The notes under the pieces: model-generated
Database searches by the model: none
The model's input: the letters and a program-made list of their open reading frames with translations, nothing else
What the model was told of the DNA's origin: nothing
Assembly: GCF_022808865.1 (NCBI RefSeq)
Contig: NZ_JAKZLB010000003.1
Span: forward strand, 129,875-193,874
Direction: 5' to 3'
DNA: 64,000 bases
Source: Geothrix oryzisoli
Lineage (GTDB): Bacteria > Acidobacteriota > Holophagae > Holophagales > Holophagaceae
Translations under genes and position numbers: made by a program
In this document: piece by piece, positions 50,336 through 59,026 of the stretch
Position numbering within the stretch: position 1 is the first letter of the stretch
Layout: the number at the start of each line of letters is the position of its first letter

Positions 50336-50986
50336 TCAGGCCGTCAGGGACCTCCGCCGGGCCAGCAGTCCGCGCAGCGCCAGCGCCTGGACCACGGTGA
50401 CGGCGTTCGAGGTGGCCCAGTAGAGGCCCAGGGCGGAGGGCAGGGCGGCGACGGCGATCACCGAGATCACCACGGGAATCCCGATCATGAGCAGCATGGA
50501 GGCGTTGCCGGTGGCGCCGGGCATAAGGGCCGTGCCCAAAAGCATGAGGGCGCCGACGAGGATGGTCAGTGCGAGGTTGGGCCGCGCGAGGTTGGGGATC
50601 CACAGGAACCGGGAGCTGAACACCATGCGCTTGAGGACCTGGAAGATGCCCAGGCCGAAGAGCCCCTGGGAGCCCATGTTCAGCACGGACACCTTGTCCA
50701 GGAAGGTGATGCCGTGCTGGCGGTACAGCGCCATGGTCTGGGTGGCCAGCTCGGTCGGGTTGTCCTTGAGTTTCTCGCGCAGCTTCTCCAGCTCGGGCTT
50801 GATTCGCTCCATGGCCTCCTTGTTCTTCTGGGCCTTGTAGGCGGCCGTCAGCGACACGGGCATCAGCGCCGTGCGGGCCATCAGCGTGAGGGCGATGATC
50901 GCCGCCGCCTCCGAAAGCCCCAGGTGCGCTCCGAGAAAGCCAAGGGCGGTCTCAAGGAGGTGGGTCCACATGGTCCACAGTGGCAT
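50336..50986 (-). CDS. Short YidC/Oxa1-type membrane insertase
   Basis: 216 residues comprising only the five-helix Oxa1 core (LTLMARTALMPVSLTAAYKAQKN, cytosolic coiled hairpin with IKPELEKLREKLKDNP, and SALGLYWATSNAVTVVQAL). The large periplasmic domain of Gram-negative YidC is absent, and rnpA/mnmE are not nearby. It is probably a second, accessory insertase. Confidence 0.85.
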   Translation of the reverse strand: MPLWTMWTHLLETALGFLGAHLGLSEAAAIIALTLMARTALMPVSLTAAYKAQKNKEAMERIKPELEKLREKLKDNPTELATQTMALYRQHGITFLDKVSVLNMGSQGLFGLGIFQVLKRMVFSSRFLWIPNLARPNLALTILVGALMLLGTALMPGATGNASMLLMIGIPVVISVIAVAALPSALGLYWATSNAVTVVQALALRGLLARRRSLTA

Positions 50987-51069
50987 CGGGGCTCCTGGGT
51001 CAGGGTGGAAGGATGGTGACAGATCTGCCTAAAAGGGGTGGCCTTTACGTCGGGAACCTTGTCGCGGCC

Positions 51070-51528
51070 CTAGTCTCCGAACAGGTTCTGCACCTTGTCG
51101 TCCCAGACGAAGGTCTGCAGCTCCCAGTGGTCCGTGGCCTTGTAGAACACCACCGAGTAGCGGATGGCGGTGTTCTGCAGCTTCTCAACGGCGAGGAACC
51201 TCAGGAAGGAGGTCCCGGCCTTCTGCTGGGCGATGAACTCGTACCCGATGCTGGCGCCGAACCGCTCCTTCACCGCCGTGCGGCTGGTGATGGTCTGCAT
51301 GGTGAGCGTGTCGATCTCGTTCAGCGAGACCTTCCAGTGCGGCTTGAGCAGATCCAGCCCGGCCTTGTAGTCCCCCGCCACGAACTGCTTGAGGCAGCTT
51401 TCCACCAGGGCCCTGGCGTCGGCTTCGGTCTTCAGGGGCCGGACCTCGGTCTTGTCGGCGGCCACCAGGGCGGCAGGGAGGAGGAGGCAGAGGGCGAGTC
51501 TGGTGGGCATGGTCATGGTCGTTTCCAT
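51070..51528 (-). CDS. Secreted protein of unknown function
   Basis: 152 residues with a signal peptide ending LVAA. The mature part (ADARALVESCLKQFVAGDYKAGLDLLKPHW, YEFIAQQKAGTSFLRFLAVEKL, VFYKATDHWELQTFVWDDKV) resembles NTF2-like or DUF-type folds but is not assigned. ATG codons at 51516 and 51510 are also possible. It is the last host-like gene before the AT-rich insert. Confidence 0.65.
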   Translation of the reverse strand: METTMTMPTRLALCLLLPAALVAADKTEVRPLKTEADARALVESCLKQFVAGDYKAGLDLLKPHWKVSLNEIDTLTMQTITSRTAVKERFGASIGYEFIAQQKAGTSFLRFLAVEKLQNTAIRYSVVFYKATDHWELQTFVWDDKVQNLFGD

Positions 51529-51539
51529 GGAAAATCGCC

Positions 51540-51662
51540 TTAACGAAGGAAGCCAACCGGCCATGCCGGGGCCGAGGCGCTGAGCGGAGCCGAGGAAGCG
51601 AGAAGTTGAGTGAGAGCGGAGGGCATAGCAGGCGGAGTCTAACTTGAACGGAGGGTTAGGCC
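51540..51662 (-). other. attC-like half-site at the 3' end of the AT-rich cassette
   Basis: Read on the minus strand after the cassette gene: GGCCTAAC, a 5-base spacer (CCTCC), GTTCAAG, then TTAGAC. This follows the R''-spacer-L'' order of integron attC sites. A GTTAAGGC near 51540-51547 could be the other end, but the inner right arm is not well conserved. Confidence 0.4.
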
Positions 51663-51672
51663 GATGCTCGGT

Positions 51673-52947
51673 TCATAGATAATTTTCGATTTCAGTTTTT
51701 TTCTTCAGATTTAAGGATAGAGGTGCTTTTGTTGAGGCTCTCAATATTAGTTCTTTACTAACCAGTAAATCAAGAGATGAGTCAAAGGTAACTGCATCTT
51801 TACAATAATGATTGCGGAGTGTTTCTTCACGGATAGTATTTTTGCCCCAATATCTATGCCGATGAAGGCAAAGCAATATTTGGCGCGCATCGGTATCAAT
51901 ATCAGAACGTCTTGTAAATCCAATAACAGAGTCATCAAGTGTTTCTAAAATATTTTCATAACTATCAATGCCAAAATAGTGACTATGCGTTTGTCGAATA
52001 GTCGCAACGTCGGAGGAACCGATCATAACCACCTCAAACCCATCTCTTGCAGGGAATGACTTTTCATTTTCAACATATGCTTGAATTGCTTTTTCGCTGG
52101 CACGATCAACAATATCCCAACTTACGAATGCGCCCTTATTCCAATCAAATATGATAATCCAATTGTTAAAACCTGTTTTTCGGGCGGATTCGACTGAAAC
52201 AAGTTTTTTAATTATACCCTCGTTTACATATCCTTCTAAAATTTTGTTTCTATCCGAGTTTTTGATGATTTCTTCTGCTGATCGACGATATTGATCAATA
52301 TCAAGTTTTTGAATCGGAGATGGTTCTCTATAACATTCGATTTCATAAAAAATATCTGAAAGTTTTTTAAAATACGCGAGGACATCCGAATGACCTTCGC
52401 ATTCCTTCAAGTGGTATCCATAAATAACAGAAGTTCTTTCAATGCTTTCAGCCCAATAGTGTTGAATTCTGCTTCTAATTTGTAATTCAATTTTGTGCCC
52501 ATGACGCTCAAGAATTAAGTGAAGGGACCGGTAACCACTATCGTCACGCCCCTTTTCTCGATAATCGACCTCTCTAATTAGTTTTAAATCTTTCTGTTGT
52601 GCTACTTTGTCTTGAAGGTATCTCAATAAAGAATCAACCGTATTGTTACCTTGAACTATAATTCTACATCCACCAATATCTTGCAATTGAGTCAATCTAA
52701 CACTAAATCTATTAAGTTTCCTTATGATTTGTGGCTTTCTTTTAAGTCTTTGAGCGATATAATAATTTTCGCCGAATTTTGACAACCAATCTTGTAACTC
52801 AAGGGTGATTTCAGTCAACGGCTGGAGATGGTTACCGCGGTATAAATCGAAAATCGATTCGGCATCAAAAAGCTCCTCCTCGGAGGTATAGGAATCCTTT
52901 GCTAATGCAATTCCAGCTTTATCAACTTTTGTATTTGACAACTTCAT
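51673..52947 (-). CDS. RelA/SpoT-domain protein in an AT-rich insert
   Basis: A 424-residue protein. Residues about 65-180 show the RelA/SpoT nucleotidyltransferase core: RFSVRLTQLQDIGGCRIIV, REKGRDDSGYRSLHLILE and ELQIRSRIQHYWAES, with Arg, Asp, Glu and Tyr in the usual places. No HD hydrolase, TGS or ACT domain is present. The C-terminal 220 residues are not recognised. The gene has about 36% G+C and different codon choice, unlike everything around it. It could be a small alarmone synthetase or a toxSAS-type toxin involved in defence. Confidence 0.85.
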   Translation of the reverse strand: MKLSNTKVDKAGIALAKDSYTSEEELFDAESIFDLYRGNHLQPLTEITLELQDWLSKFGENYYIAQRLKRKPQIIRKLNRFSVRLTQLQDIGGCRIIVQGNNTVDSLLRYLQDKVAQQKDLKLIREVDYREKGRDDSGYRSLHLILERHGHKIELQIRSRIQHYWAESIERTSVIYGYHLKECEGHSDVLAYFKKLSDIFYEIECYREPSPIQKLDIDQYRRSAEEIIKNSDRNKILEGYVNEGIIKKLVSVESARKTGFNNWIIIFDWNKGAFVSWDIVDRASEKAIQAYVENEKSFPARDGFEVVMIGSSDVATIRQTHSHYFGIDSYENILETLDDSVIGFTRRSDIDTDARQILLCLHRHRYWGKNTIREETLRNHYCKDAVTFDSSLDLLVSKELILRASTKAPLSLNLKKKTEIENYL

Positions 52948-52965
52948 GGCAGCCTCTGAATGAAC

Positions 52966-52973
52966 GGCCTAAC
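52966..52973. repeat. GGCCTAAC boundary of the AT-rich insert
   Basis: Inverted counterpart of GTTAGGCC at 51655-51662. On the minus strand it reads GTTAGGCC, the form of an integron recombination core, 26 bases before the start codon. The remaining 180 bases up to 53155 contain no gene. Confidence 0.5.
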
Positions 52974-53138
52974 TTTTAATTAAATGACCTTCCTGCTGGG
53001 TGGATCCTTGATTCGGTATGAATCAAAGCCATCGGCCCGTACTCAGGTCGATGGATCGAATAGTGGCTTGGGCTTTCCTTAGTTTTGAAAACGCGAGCCC
53101 AGCATACCTGCGTCCCGGGTCATCTACGCCCGGAAATC

Positions 53139-53333
53139 CCTGAACGGTGCCGATTCAGCCCCTGAACGGTGCGGGCGGGTTGGCTTCCCAGCTCCCGCCC
53201 ATCAGCGTCGTCCGCACGGGGACGCCGGGGGTCTTCACGCCGCGGTGGGCCATGCAGGTGTGGACGGCGACGAGCTGGACGCCCCAGGCGGCTTGGCGGA
53301 GGCGGAACTGGAGGGCGTCGGCGGTGGGCTGGG
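53139..53333 (-). repeat. Duplicated folE 3' end, displaced copy
   Basis: Matches 55357-55551 closely over about 150 bases, then with increasing mismatches. It includes the folE stop region and the CCTGAACGGT hairpin downstream. Confidence 0.85.
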
Positions 53334-53340
53334 CTGTCAT
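53155..53340 (-). pseudogene. Truncated FolE C-terminal fragment
   Basis: 61 codons starting at an ATG that overlaps the stop of the fibronectin-type gene. From residue 13 it reads the FolE C-terminus (AAWGVQLVAVHTCMAHRGVK and on to WEANPPAPFRG). It lacks the N-terminal two thirds, including the first Cys and the His zinc ligands, so it cannot be an active cyclohydrolase by itself. It could still be translated by coupling. Confidence 0.8.
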
Positions 53341-55286
53341 TCGTGGGAATCCACCAGGTCCGTGGAGAAGAACGAGGGCTTCACCAGGATGTGCAGGTGG
53401 TTCCCGCCATCGAAGGAGGCCTTGTAGAGGGGGGAGTCGACGGAGGGAACCGGCACGAGGCTCTCGACCCAGCCCTGGGCAGGCTGGGTGAAAAGGAACA
53501 GCCCGTTCTTCTGGGCGAAGGCCACTGCGACCCTCGACCCGTCGGGGGACAGGGCGACCGAGGGCGAATCGGAGATGCCCGTGGATGGAAACGATGTCAG
53601 GAGAACCGGCTGTTGCCAGGCGCCATTCACCTTCTGCATGGCCCAGAGGGCGTCGTTCGCGAGGTTGTTCACATCGGGAATCTTGTAGAAGACCCAGGCG
53701 GTGTTCGCGTCCGCCCACACGCCATCCTCGAAGTGGACACTGACGAACGTGCTCATGGTGTTGGGCAGGATCTGGCGGGTCCAGGTGCCATCTGCATTCC
53801 GGCTGTATTCCCGGCTGTCGGCCAGGGTGGTGAGCAGCACGTGAGGGGTACCCGAAGGATCGAGGAACAGGTGCCAGGTCCCCGCGAGGGTATTCGAAGG
53901 GTCGATGTCCTCCTGGACCCAGGCTCCGGCCACCTTGCGGGTGTAGCGCAGGCCCGCGGCCGTGTACAGGAGCGCCTGGGGACTGCCGGTCTGGTCCAGC
54001 CAGTAGGGGCCGGCGAAGGAGAGGGTGTCCGTCAAAGGCGCTTGGGCGATCACTTCGGTGATCCAGGCGCTCCCGTCAAACCAGGCGTGGTTCAGGGCCG
54101 TCGCCGACGCGGTCTGGATCGCGTAGAGGGCATGAGGCCGGGATTGGGCGTCCAGCCGCAGGGGATCCTTTAGGCCGTAGTACACGCTGGCAGGTGGCGC
54201 CCAGGCAGGCCAGGTGCCCCAGGGGGCGGGAAGGACTGTGAAGGGGGAACTCGTGCCGAGAGCCCAGAGTCCGTCGGGGGAGAGGGCGAAGCAGCCCACG
54301 GACAGGTCGGCTGTCTGCACGGTCGCCGTCAGGCTTGGTGCATTGGCAGGATTGGCGGGGGCGGCGTAGAGGGTCGGGCCGGTGGTCGCTTGCTGGCCGT
54401 CGGAGACGCTGATGGTGTAGAGGTAGTAGCCGAGGGGCAGGCTGGTGTCCTGGAACGAGGTGCTCGTACCGGGGAGAGTCGCCACGAGGACCGTGGGCCC
54501 ATAGCCGCCGGAAGCCACCCGGGTGATCTGGATCTGGGTCGCGGTCCTGCTCTGGTTCACCCAGGTGAGCCCCACCGCGCCGGGAAGGGCCTGGCCGGCG
54601 AAGGCGGTCGGCGCCAGGGGCGGGGGGGCGGCCCGCAGGCTCGGTCCCCTCGTCGTACTGGAGGTGGTTCCGGACCAGGCGGTGACACGGTAAAGGTAGC
54701 CCTGGGATTCGGCCACGGCCTTGTCCACGAAGCTGGTGGCGGCCGGGTTCGGCAGGGAAAGACTGGCCCAGGCTCCGGTGGGAGCGCCGGCGGTGTCGCA
54801 GGTGGCGCGTTCCAGGACGTAGCGGTCCGTGAGCAGGGAGAGCGTCTCCCACGTGATGAGGATCCCTCCGTCCGCCAGGGAATAAGTGGCAGTCAGATAG
54901 GTCGGGGGGAGCAAGGGGGTCTTGATCTCAGCGACATTGGAATACGGCCCATTCACGCCCCCCGCGACGGTGTAGATCCGGAAGTCGAAGGTTGTCAGTT
55001 CCGGGGGCGTCGCCTTGAAGGTCAGGATCACCGTGGTCGCGCTGCTGAAGATTGGGCTCGAGTTGATCAGGGTATAGGTCCCCGAGCCAACCCTGAACTC
55101 CAGGTTGTAGCCGTCGATGTTGCCCGAGGCCTGGGTCCAGGTGAGCGTGATCTGAGTCTGGGCCGGGTCGTAGGTGGCGCTGAGCTGGGGAGCGACCGGG
55201 GCGGCGGGACTGGAGGAGCCACCGCCCCCGCCACAGCCGATCAGGAACAGGCAGAACGCCAGAGCGAAGCCCCAGGCTCGTTTCAT
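53337..55286 (-). CDS. Secreted lipoprotein with fibronectin type III-like domains
   Basis: 649 residues. Lipobox LFLIGC with C18 and a poly-Gly/Ser linker. Three beta-sandwich repeats follow (about residues 33-120, 125-220 and 222-310), each with TWxxxxGNxDGYxLE-type strands as in FN3 domains. The C-terminal half has WD-like or propeller-type repeats (SPDGLWALGTSS, DPSGTPHVLLT, SPDGSRVAVAFAQ). It is probably a surface-exposed binding protein. It sits between the two folE 3' ends, as if inserted there. Confidence 0.8.
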   Translation of the reverse strand: MKRAWGFALAFCLFLIGCGGGGGSSSPAAPVAPQLSATYDPAQTQITLTWTQASGNIDGYNLEFRVGSGTYTLINSSPIFSSATTVILTFKATPPELTTFDFRIYTVAGGVNGPYSNVAEIKTPLLPPTYLTATYSLADGGILITWETLSLLTDRYVLERATCDTAGAPTGAWASLSLPNPAATSFVDKAVAESQGYLYRVTAWSGTTSSTTRGPSLRAAPPPLAPTAFAGQALPGAVGLTWVNQSRTATQIQITRVASGGYGPTVLVATLPGTSTSFQDTSLPLGYYLYTISVSDGQQATTGPTLYAAPANPANAPSLTATVQTADLSVGCFALSPDGLWALGTSSPFTVLPAPWGTWPAWAPPASVYYGLKDPLRLDAQSRPHALYAIQTASATALNHAWFDGSAWITEVIAQAPLTDTLSFAGPYWLDQTGSPQALLYTAAGLRYTRKVAGAWVQEDIDPSNTLAGTWHLFLDPSGTPHVLLTTLADSREYSRNADGTWTRQILPNTMSTFVSVHFEDGVWADANTAWVFYKIPDVNNLANDALWAMQKVNGAWQQPVLLTSFPSTGISDSPSVALSPDGSRVAVAFAQKNGLFLFTQPAQGWVESLVPVPSVDSPLYKASFDGGNHLHILVKPSFFSTDLVDSHE

Positions 55287-55356
55287 GGGAGGACCTCGAA
55301 GGGAGAGACAGCGGGGTAAGCATACTCACCTCCCCGGTCTTCAGGGCCGGCCTGAC

Positions 55357-55551
55357 CCTGAACGGTCGGTTTTCAGGCCCTGAACGGTGCGGGCGGATTG
55401 GCTTCCCAGCTCCCGCCCATCAGCGTGGTCCGCACGGGGACGCCGGGGGTCTTCACGCCGCGGTGGGCCATGCAGGTGTGGACGGCGACGAGCTGGACGC
55501 CCCAGGCGGCGGGGCGGAGGTGGGCTTGGAGGGCGTCGGCGATCTGCTGGG
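55357..55551 (-). repeat. folE 3' end, native copy
   Basis: The part of folE and its downstream hairpin that is duplicated at 53139-53333. Confidence 0.85.
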
Positions 55552-55936
55552 CCATGCGCTCCTGCACCTGCAGGCGCCAGGCGTAGGCCTGCACCACGCG
55601 CACGAGCTTGCTGAGGCCCACGGTGCCGCCCGCCCCAGGGAGGTAGCCGACGGTGGCGTGGCCTTCGAAGGGGGCCAGGTGGTGCTCGCAGGTGCTCACG
55701 AAGGGGATGCGCTCGAGGATGACGGGCACGGGGGCCAGGTCGCCGGGCAGGGGCTTCAGCTCGGCCCCCAGGTCCACCCCGTAGCCCGCCAGCCGCTCGG
55801 CCCAGAAGTCCGCCACCCGCGAGGGCGTGTCCTTCAACTCCGGCGCGTCCGGATCCTGCCCCAGCCCCCGCAGCAGCGCACGGACGGCGGCCTCGGAGGC
55901 GGCGCGGTCGAAGGACGGGGCGGGGGAATCAGCCAT
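55373..55936 (-). CDS. folE: GTP cyclohydrolase I
   Basis: 187 residues. It makes 7,8-dihydroneopterin triphosphate from GTP, the first step of folate synthesis. The zinc site uses Cys and His in STCEHHLAPFEG and Cys in AVHTCMAHRGVK; LPGAGGTVGLSKLVRVVQAYAWRLQVQERM and TTLMGG are conserved. The 3' end is duplicated 2 kb downstream. It is divergent from purM. Confidence 0.95.
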   Translation of the reverse strand: MADSPAPSFDRAASEAAVRALLRGLGQDPDAPELKDTPSRVADFWAERLAGYGVDLGAELKPLPGDLAPVPVILERIPFVSTCEHHLAPFEGHATVGYLPGAGGTVGLSKLVRVVQAYAWRLQVQERMAQQIADALQAHLRPAAWGVQLVAVHTCMAHRGVKTPGVPVRTTLMGGSWEANPPAPFRA

Positions 55937-56028
55937 GGTCCGGTCAGTCTACGCCCGGGCGGCCCGGGAAGGTTTGGCATCGGCCTGAAATGCGGCCTGT
56001 GGGATCATGGGGGATTCGGGAGTTGGCG

Positions 56029-57063
56029 ATGAGCGAGAAGGTCAGTTACGCGTCCAGCGGGGTGGACATCAACCGCCAGGACGAGGCCCTGAAGCGCATC
56101 AAGCCCCTGGTGAAAGCCACCAAGACCCCCGGCGTCCGCAGCGACATCGGCCTCTTCGGCGGCCTGTACGACGCCCGGTTCCCCGAAGCCAAGCCCATCC
56201 TCGTCAGCAGCATGGATGGCGTGGGCACCAAGATGAAGGTGGCCCGGCGGGCCGGCATCTGGGACACGGTGGGCCAGGATCTGGTGAACCACTGCATCAA
56301 CGACATCCTCGTGCAGGGCGCCCGGCCGCTGTTCTTCCTGGACTACATCGCCGCCCAGCAGCTGGAGCCTGAGGTCATCGAGCAGATCGTCAAGGGCATG
56401 GCCACCGCCTGCCAGAACTCGGGCTCGGCCCTCATCGGCGGCGAGCTGGCGGAAATGCCCGGCGTCTATGCCGAGGGCGAGGTGGATGTGGCCGGCACCA
56501 TCGTGGGCGTGGTCGATGAGGCCGACCTGCTGCCGCGGCTCGACGCCATGGCCGAGGGCGATGTGCTGATCGGCCTGCCCAGCTCGGGCCTCCACACCAA
56601 CGGCTACTCCCTGGCCCGCAAGGTCTGCTTCGAGCTGGAGAAGCTCGAGGTGAACGACACCGTGCCCGGCACGGACCGGACGGTGGTCGAGGCCCTGCTG
56701 GCCATCCACCGCAGCTACCTGGCGCCGGTCATGCCCCTGGTGAAGGCCCACCAGGTGGTGGCCATGGCCCACATCACCGGCGGCGGCCTGACCGACAACC
56801 TCCCCCGCGTGCTGCCCAAGACGCTGGACGCCGAGATCGACACCGCCAGCTGGCAGATCCCGGCCCTGTTCCGCTTCCTCATGGAGAAGGGCGGCCTGGG
56901 CCTCGACGACGCCCGGCAGGCCCTGAACCTGGGCGTGGGCATGGTGCTGGTGGTGAAGCCCGAGCTGGCCGCCGAGGTCCTGGCCCGCCTGCACGAGGCG
57001 GAGGAACCGGCCTGGGTGCTGGGCCGCCTGGTGACGGGCGCCGGAAGCGTTCGCTACCGATAG
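56029..57063 (+). CDS. purM: Phosphoribosylformylglycinamidine cyclo-ligase
   Basis: A 344-residue AIR synthetase (fifth step of purine synthesis). It has SYASSGVDINRQDEAL, SSMDGVGTKMKVA, CINDILVQGARPLFFLDYIA, GGELAEMPGVY and AHITGGGLTDNLPRVLP. The ATG at 56029 matches the family N-terminus. The downstream 160 bases hold no gene. Confidence 0.96.
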   Translation: MSEKVSYASSGVDINRQDEALKRIKPLVKATKTPGVRSDIGLFGGLYDARFPEAKPILVSSMDGVGTKMKVARRAGIWDTVGQDLVNHCINDILVQGARPLFFLDYIAAQQLEPEVIEQIVKGMATACQNSGSALIGGELAEMPGVYAEGEVDVAGTIVGVVDEADLLPRLDAMAEGDVLIGLPSSGLHTNGYSLARKVCFELEKLEVNDTVPGTDRTVVEALLAIHRSYLAPVMPLVKAHQVVAMAHITGGGLTDNLPRVLPKTLDAEIDTASWQIPALFRFLMEKGGLGLDDARQALNLGVGMVLVVKPELAAEVLARLHEAEEPAWVLGRLVTGAGSVRYR

Positions 57064-57225
57064 ATCGTCAATTACTGGCTGAGCCGGACCGGGGAACGCA
57101 TATTGGGGCGTTGTCCGGGTTCCCGGCCGCCGCCCTTGTCCGCTGGGCTTGACCTCCGATGGGGGAGGCGCGTGATCCGCATGGCTTTCGGCCGTGCGGA
57201 GCCGCGGCCCGGGGGAGGAGGTCTC

Positions 57226-58980
57226 ATGGAACGCTTCGGTGTGGAATGCGAACCCAGCGGACGGAAGCGTCTGGCCGTGCCCTTCCGCGGCGTGCGGCTC
57301 CTGCGCAACCCCATGTACACCAAGGGCACGGCCTTCTCCCAGGAGGAGCGCCTGGCCCTGGGGCTGGAGGGGCTGCTGCCCCACTCGGTGACGAGCATGG
57401 AGCAGCAGGCCCGGCGGGTGCACGCCAGCATCCAGCGCAAGCAGGATCCCCTGGAGAAGTACATCGGGCTGGCGGCCCTCCAGGACCGCAATGAGCACCT
57501 GTTCTACCGGGTGCTCATCGACCACATCGAGGAGTACCTTCCCATCGTCTACACCCCCACCGTGGGGCGGGCCTGCCAGGAGTTCAGCCACATCTTCCGC
57601 CGTGCGCGCGGCATCTGGATCACGCCCGAGCACCGCGGCCACATCGCGCAGGTGCTGAAGAACGCGGCCTTCGATGACATCCGGCTCATCGTGGTGACGG
57701 ACAACGAGCGCATCCTCGGGCTGGGCGACCAGGGCGTGGGGGGCATGGGCATCCCCATCGGCAAGCTGGCCCTCTACACCGCGGCCGCGGGCATCCCGCC
57801 CTGGCAGACCCTGCCCGTGAGCCTGGATGTGGGCACGGACAACCTGGACCTGCTGGATGACGAGTTCTACCTGGGCTGGCGCTCCCGCCGCCTGCGGGGC
57901 CCCGAGTACGACGCCCTGGTGGACGAGTTCGTGCATGCGGTGCGCCAGACCTTCCCCAAGGCCCTGCTGCAGTGGGAGGACTTCAAGAAGTTCAACGCGT
58001 TCCACCTGCTGGACCGCTACCGGAAGGTGCTCACCAGCTTCAACGATGACATCCAGGGCACGGCGGCGGTGGGCGTGGCGGCCCTGATCGCCGGGGCGCG
58101 GGCCACGGGCACGCCCCTCCGGCGGCAGCGGGTCCTCTTCCTGGGATCCGGCGCGGCGGGCATCGGCATCTCCCGCCTGGTGCGGTCGACGCTGCGGCGC
58201 GAAGGCCTCGAAGGGGAGGACCTCATCCTGGCCATGGCCAACCTCGATGTGCAGGGGCTCCTGGTGGAGGACGATCCCGGCCTGGATCCGCTGCAGCGGG
58301 AGTTCGCCTGGCCGGTGGCGCTGGCCGAGCGCATGGGCCTGGGCCGCGGCCAGAAGCGGGACCTCCTCTCCGTGGTGAAGGCCTTCAAGCCCACCATGCT
58401 CATCGGCACCTCCGGCACCGCCGGCGCCTTCACCGAGGAGGCCATCCGCGCGATGGCCGCCCAGGTGGAGCGCCCCGTGGTGCTGCCCATGTCCAACCCC
58501 ACCAGCAAGGCGGAGGCCAAGCCACGGGATGTGCTGGCCTGGACGGAGGGCCGGGCCCTGGTGGCCACGGGCAGCCCCTTCGAACCGGTGTCGTACGAAG
58601 GCCGGGAGTACCGCATCGGCCAGAGCAACAACGTCTTCGTCTTCCCGGGCGTGGGCCTGGGCGTGCTGGTGGCCGAGGCCTGTGAAGTCACCGACGGGAT
58701 GTTCGCCGCCGCCGCCCGGCAGCTGGCGGAAGAGGTCCGGCCCGAAGACCTGTCGGTGGGGAGCCTCTTCCCCTCCGCCAGCCGGATCCGGGAGGTCACG
58801 GCCCACGTGGCCGCGGCCGTGGTGCGGGAAGCCCGGGAAATGGGCGTGGCGGTCCGTCCCCTGGCGGACGAGGACATCCCCGGCGCCATCGCGGCGGCCA
58901 TGTGGAACCCCTGCTACCTGCCGGCGGATCCTGCGCCGGAGCCCGCCAACGAGCGGCACCAGGAGGTGACGCTGGCCTGA
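57226..58980 (+). CDS. NAD(P)-dependent malic enzyme
   Basis: A 584-residue oxidative decarboxylase of malate to pyruvate, of the long (eukaryotic-like) class. Blocks: YTKGTAFSQEER, YIGLAALQDRNEHLFYRVL, PIVYTPTVGRACQ, VVTDNERILGLGDQGVGGMGIPIGKL, FNDDIQGTAAV, LFLGSGAAGIGISRL and MSNPTSKAEA. The ATG follows GGGGGAGGAGG, which settles the start over upstream codons. Confidence 0.95.
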   Translation: MERFGVECEPSGRKRLAVPFRGVRLLRNPMYTKGTAFSQEERLALGLEGLLPHSVTSMEQQARRVHASIQRKQDPLEKYIGLAALQDRNEHLFYRVLIDHIEEYLPIVYTPTVGRACQEFSHIFRRARGIWITPEHRGHIAQVLKNAAFDDIRLIVVTDNERILGLGDQGVGGMGIPIGKLALYTAAAGIPPWQTLPVSLDVGTDNLDLLDDEFYLGWRSRRLRGPEYDALVDEFVHAVRQTFPKALLQWEDFKKFNAFHLLDRYRKVLTSFNDDIQGTAAVGVAALIAGARATGTPLRRQRVLFLGSGAAGIGISRLVRSTLRREGLEGEDLILAMANLDVQGLLVEDDPGLDPLQREFAWPVALAERMGLGRGQKRDLLSVVKAFKPTMLIGTSGTAGAFTEEAIRAMAAQVERPVVLPMSNPTSKAEAKPRDVLAWTEGRALVATGSPFEPVSYEGREYRIGQSNNVFVFPGVGLGVLVAEACEVTDGMFAAAARQLAEEVRPEDLSVGSLFPSASRIREVTAHVAAAVVREAREMGVAVRPLADEDIPGAIAAAMWNPCYLPADPAPEPANERHQEVTLA

Positions 58981-59026
58981 GCGCCGCTGGGCCGGTCCAT
59001 CGGAGGGTGGTCAAGGCGGGCCATCG

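Noticed and set aside
51540-53340. A complete integron or mobile element
   Set aside because: No integrase, transposase or second cassette is visible; only one attC-like half and boundary motifs.
57064-57225. An N-terminal extension of the malic enzyme from an upstream ATG at 57103 or 57181
   Set aside because: The strong ribosome binding site GGGGGAGGAGG is just before 57226 and the upstream codons lack protein-like composition.
56005-58959. A 984-codon minus-strand frame opposite purM and the malic enzyme gene
   Set aside because: Low-complexity shadow of two conserved genes; no family resemblance.
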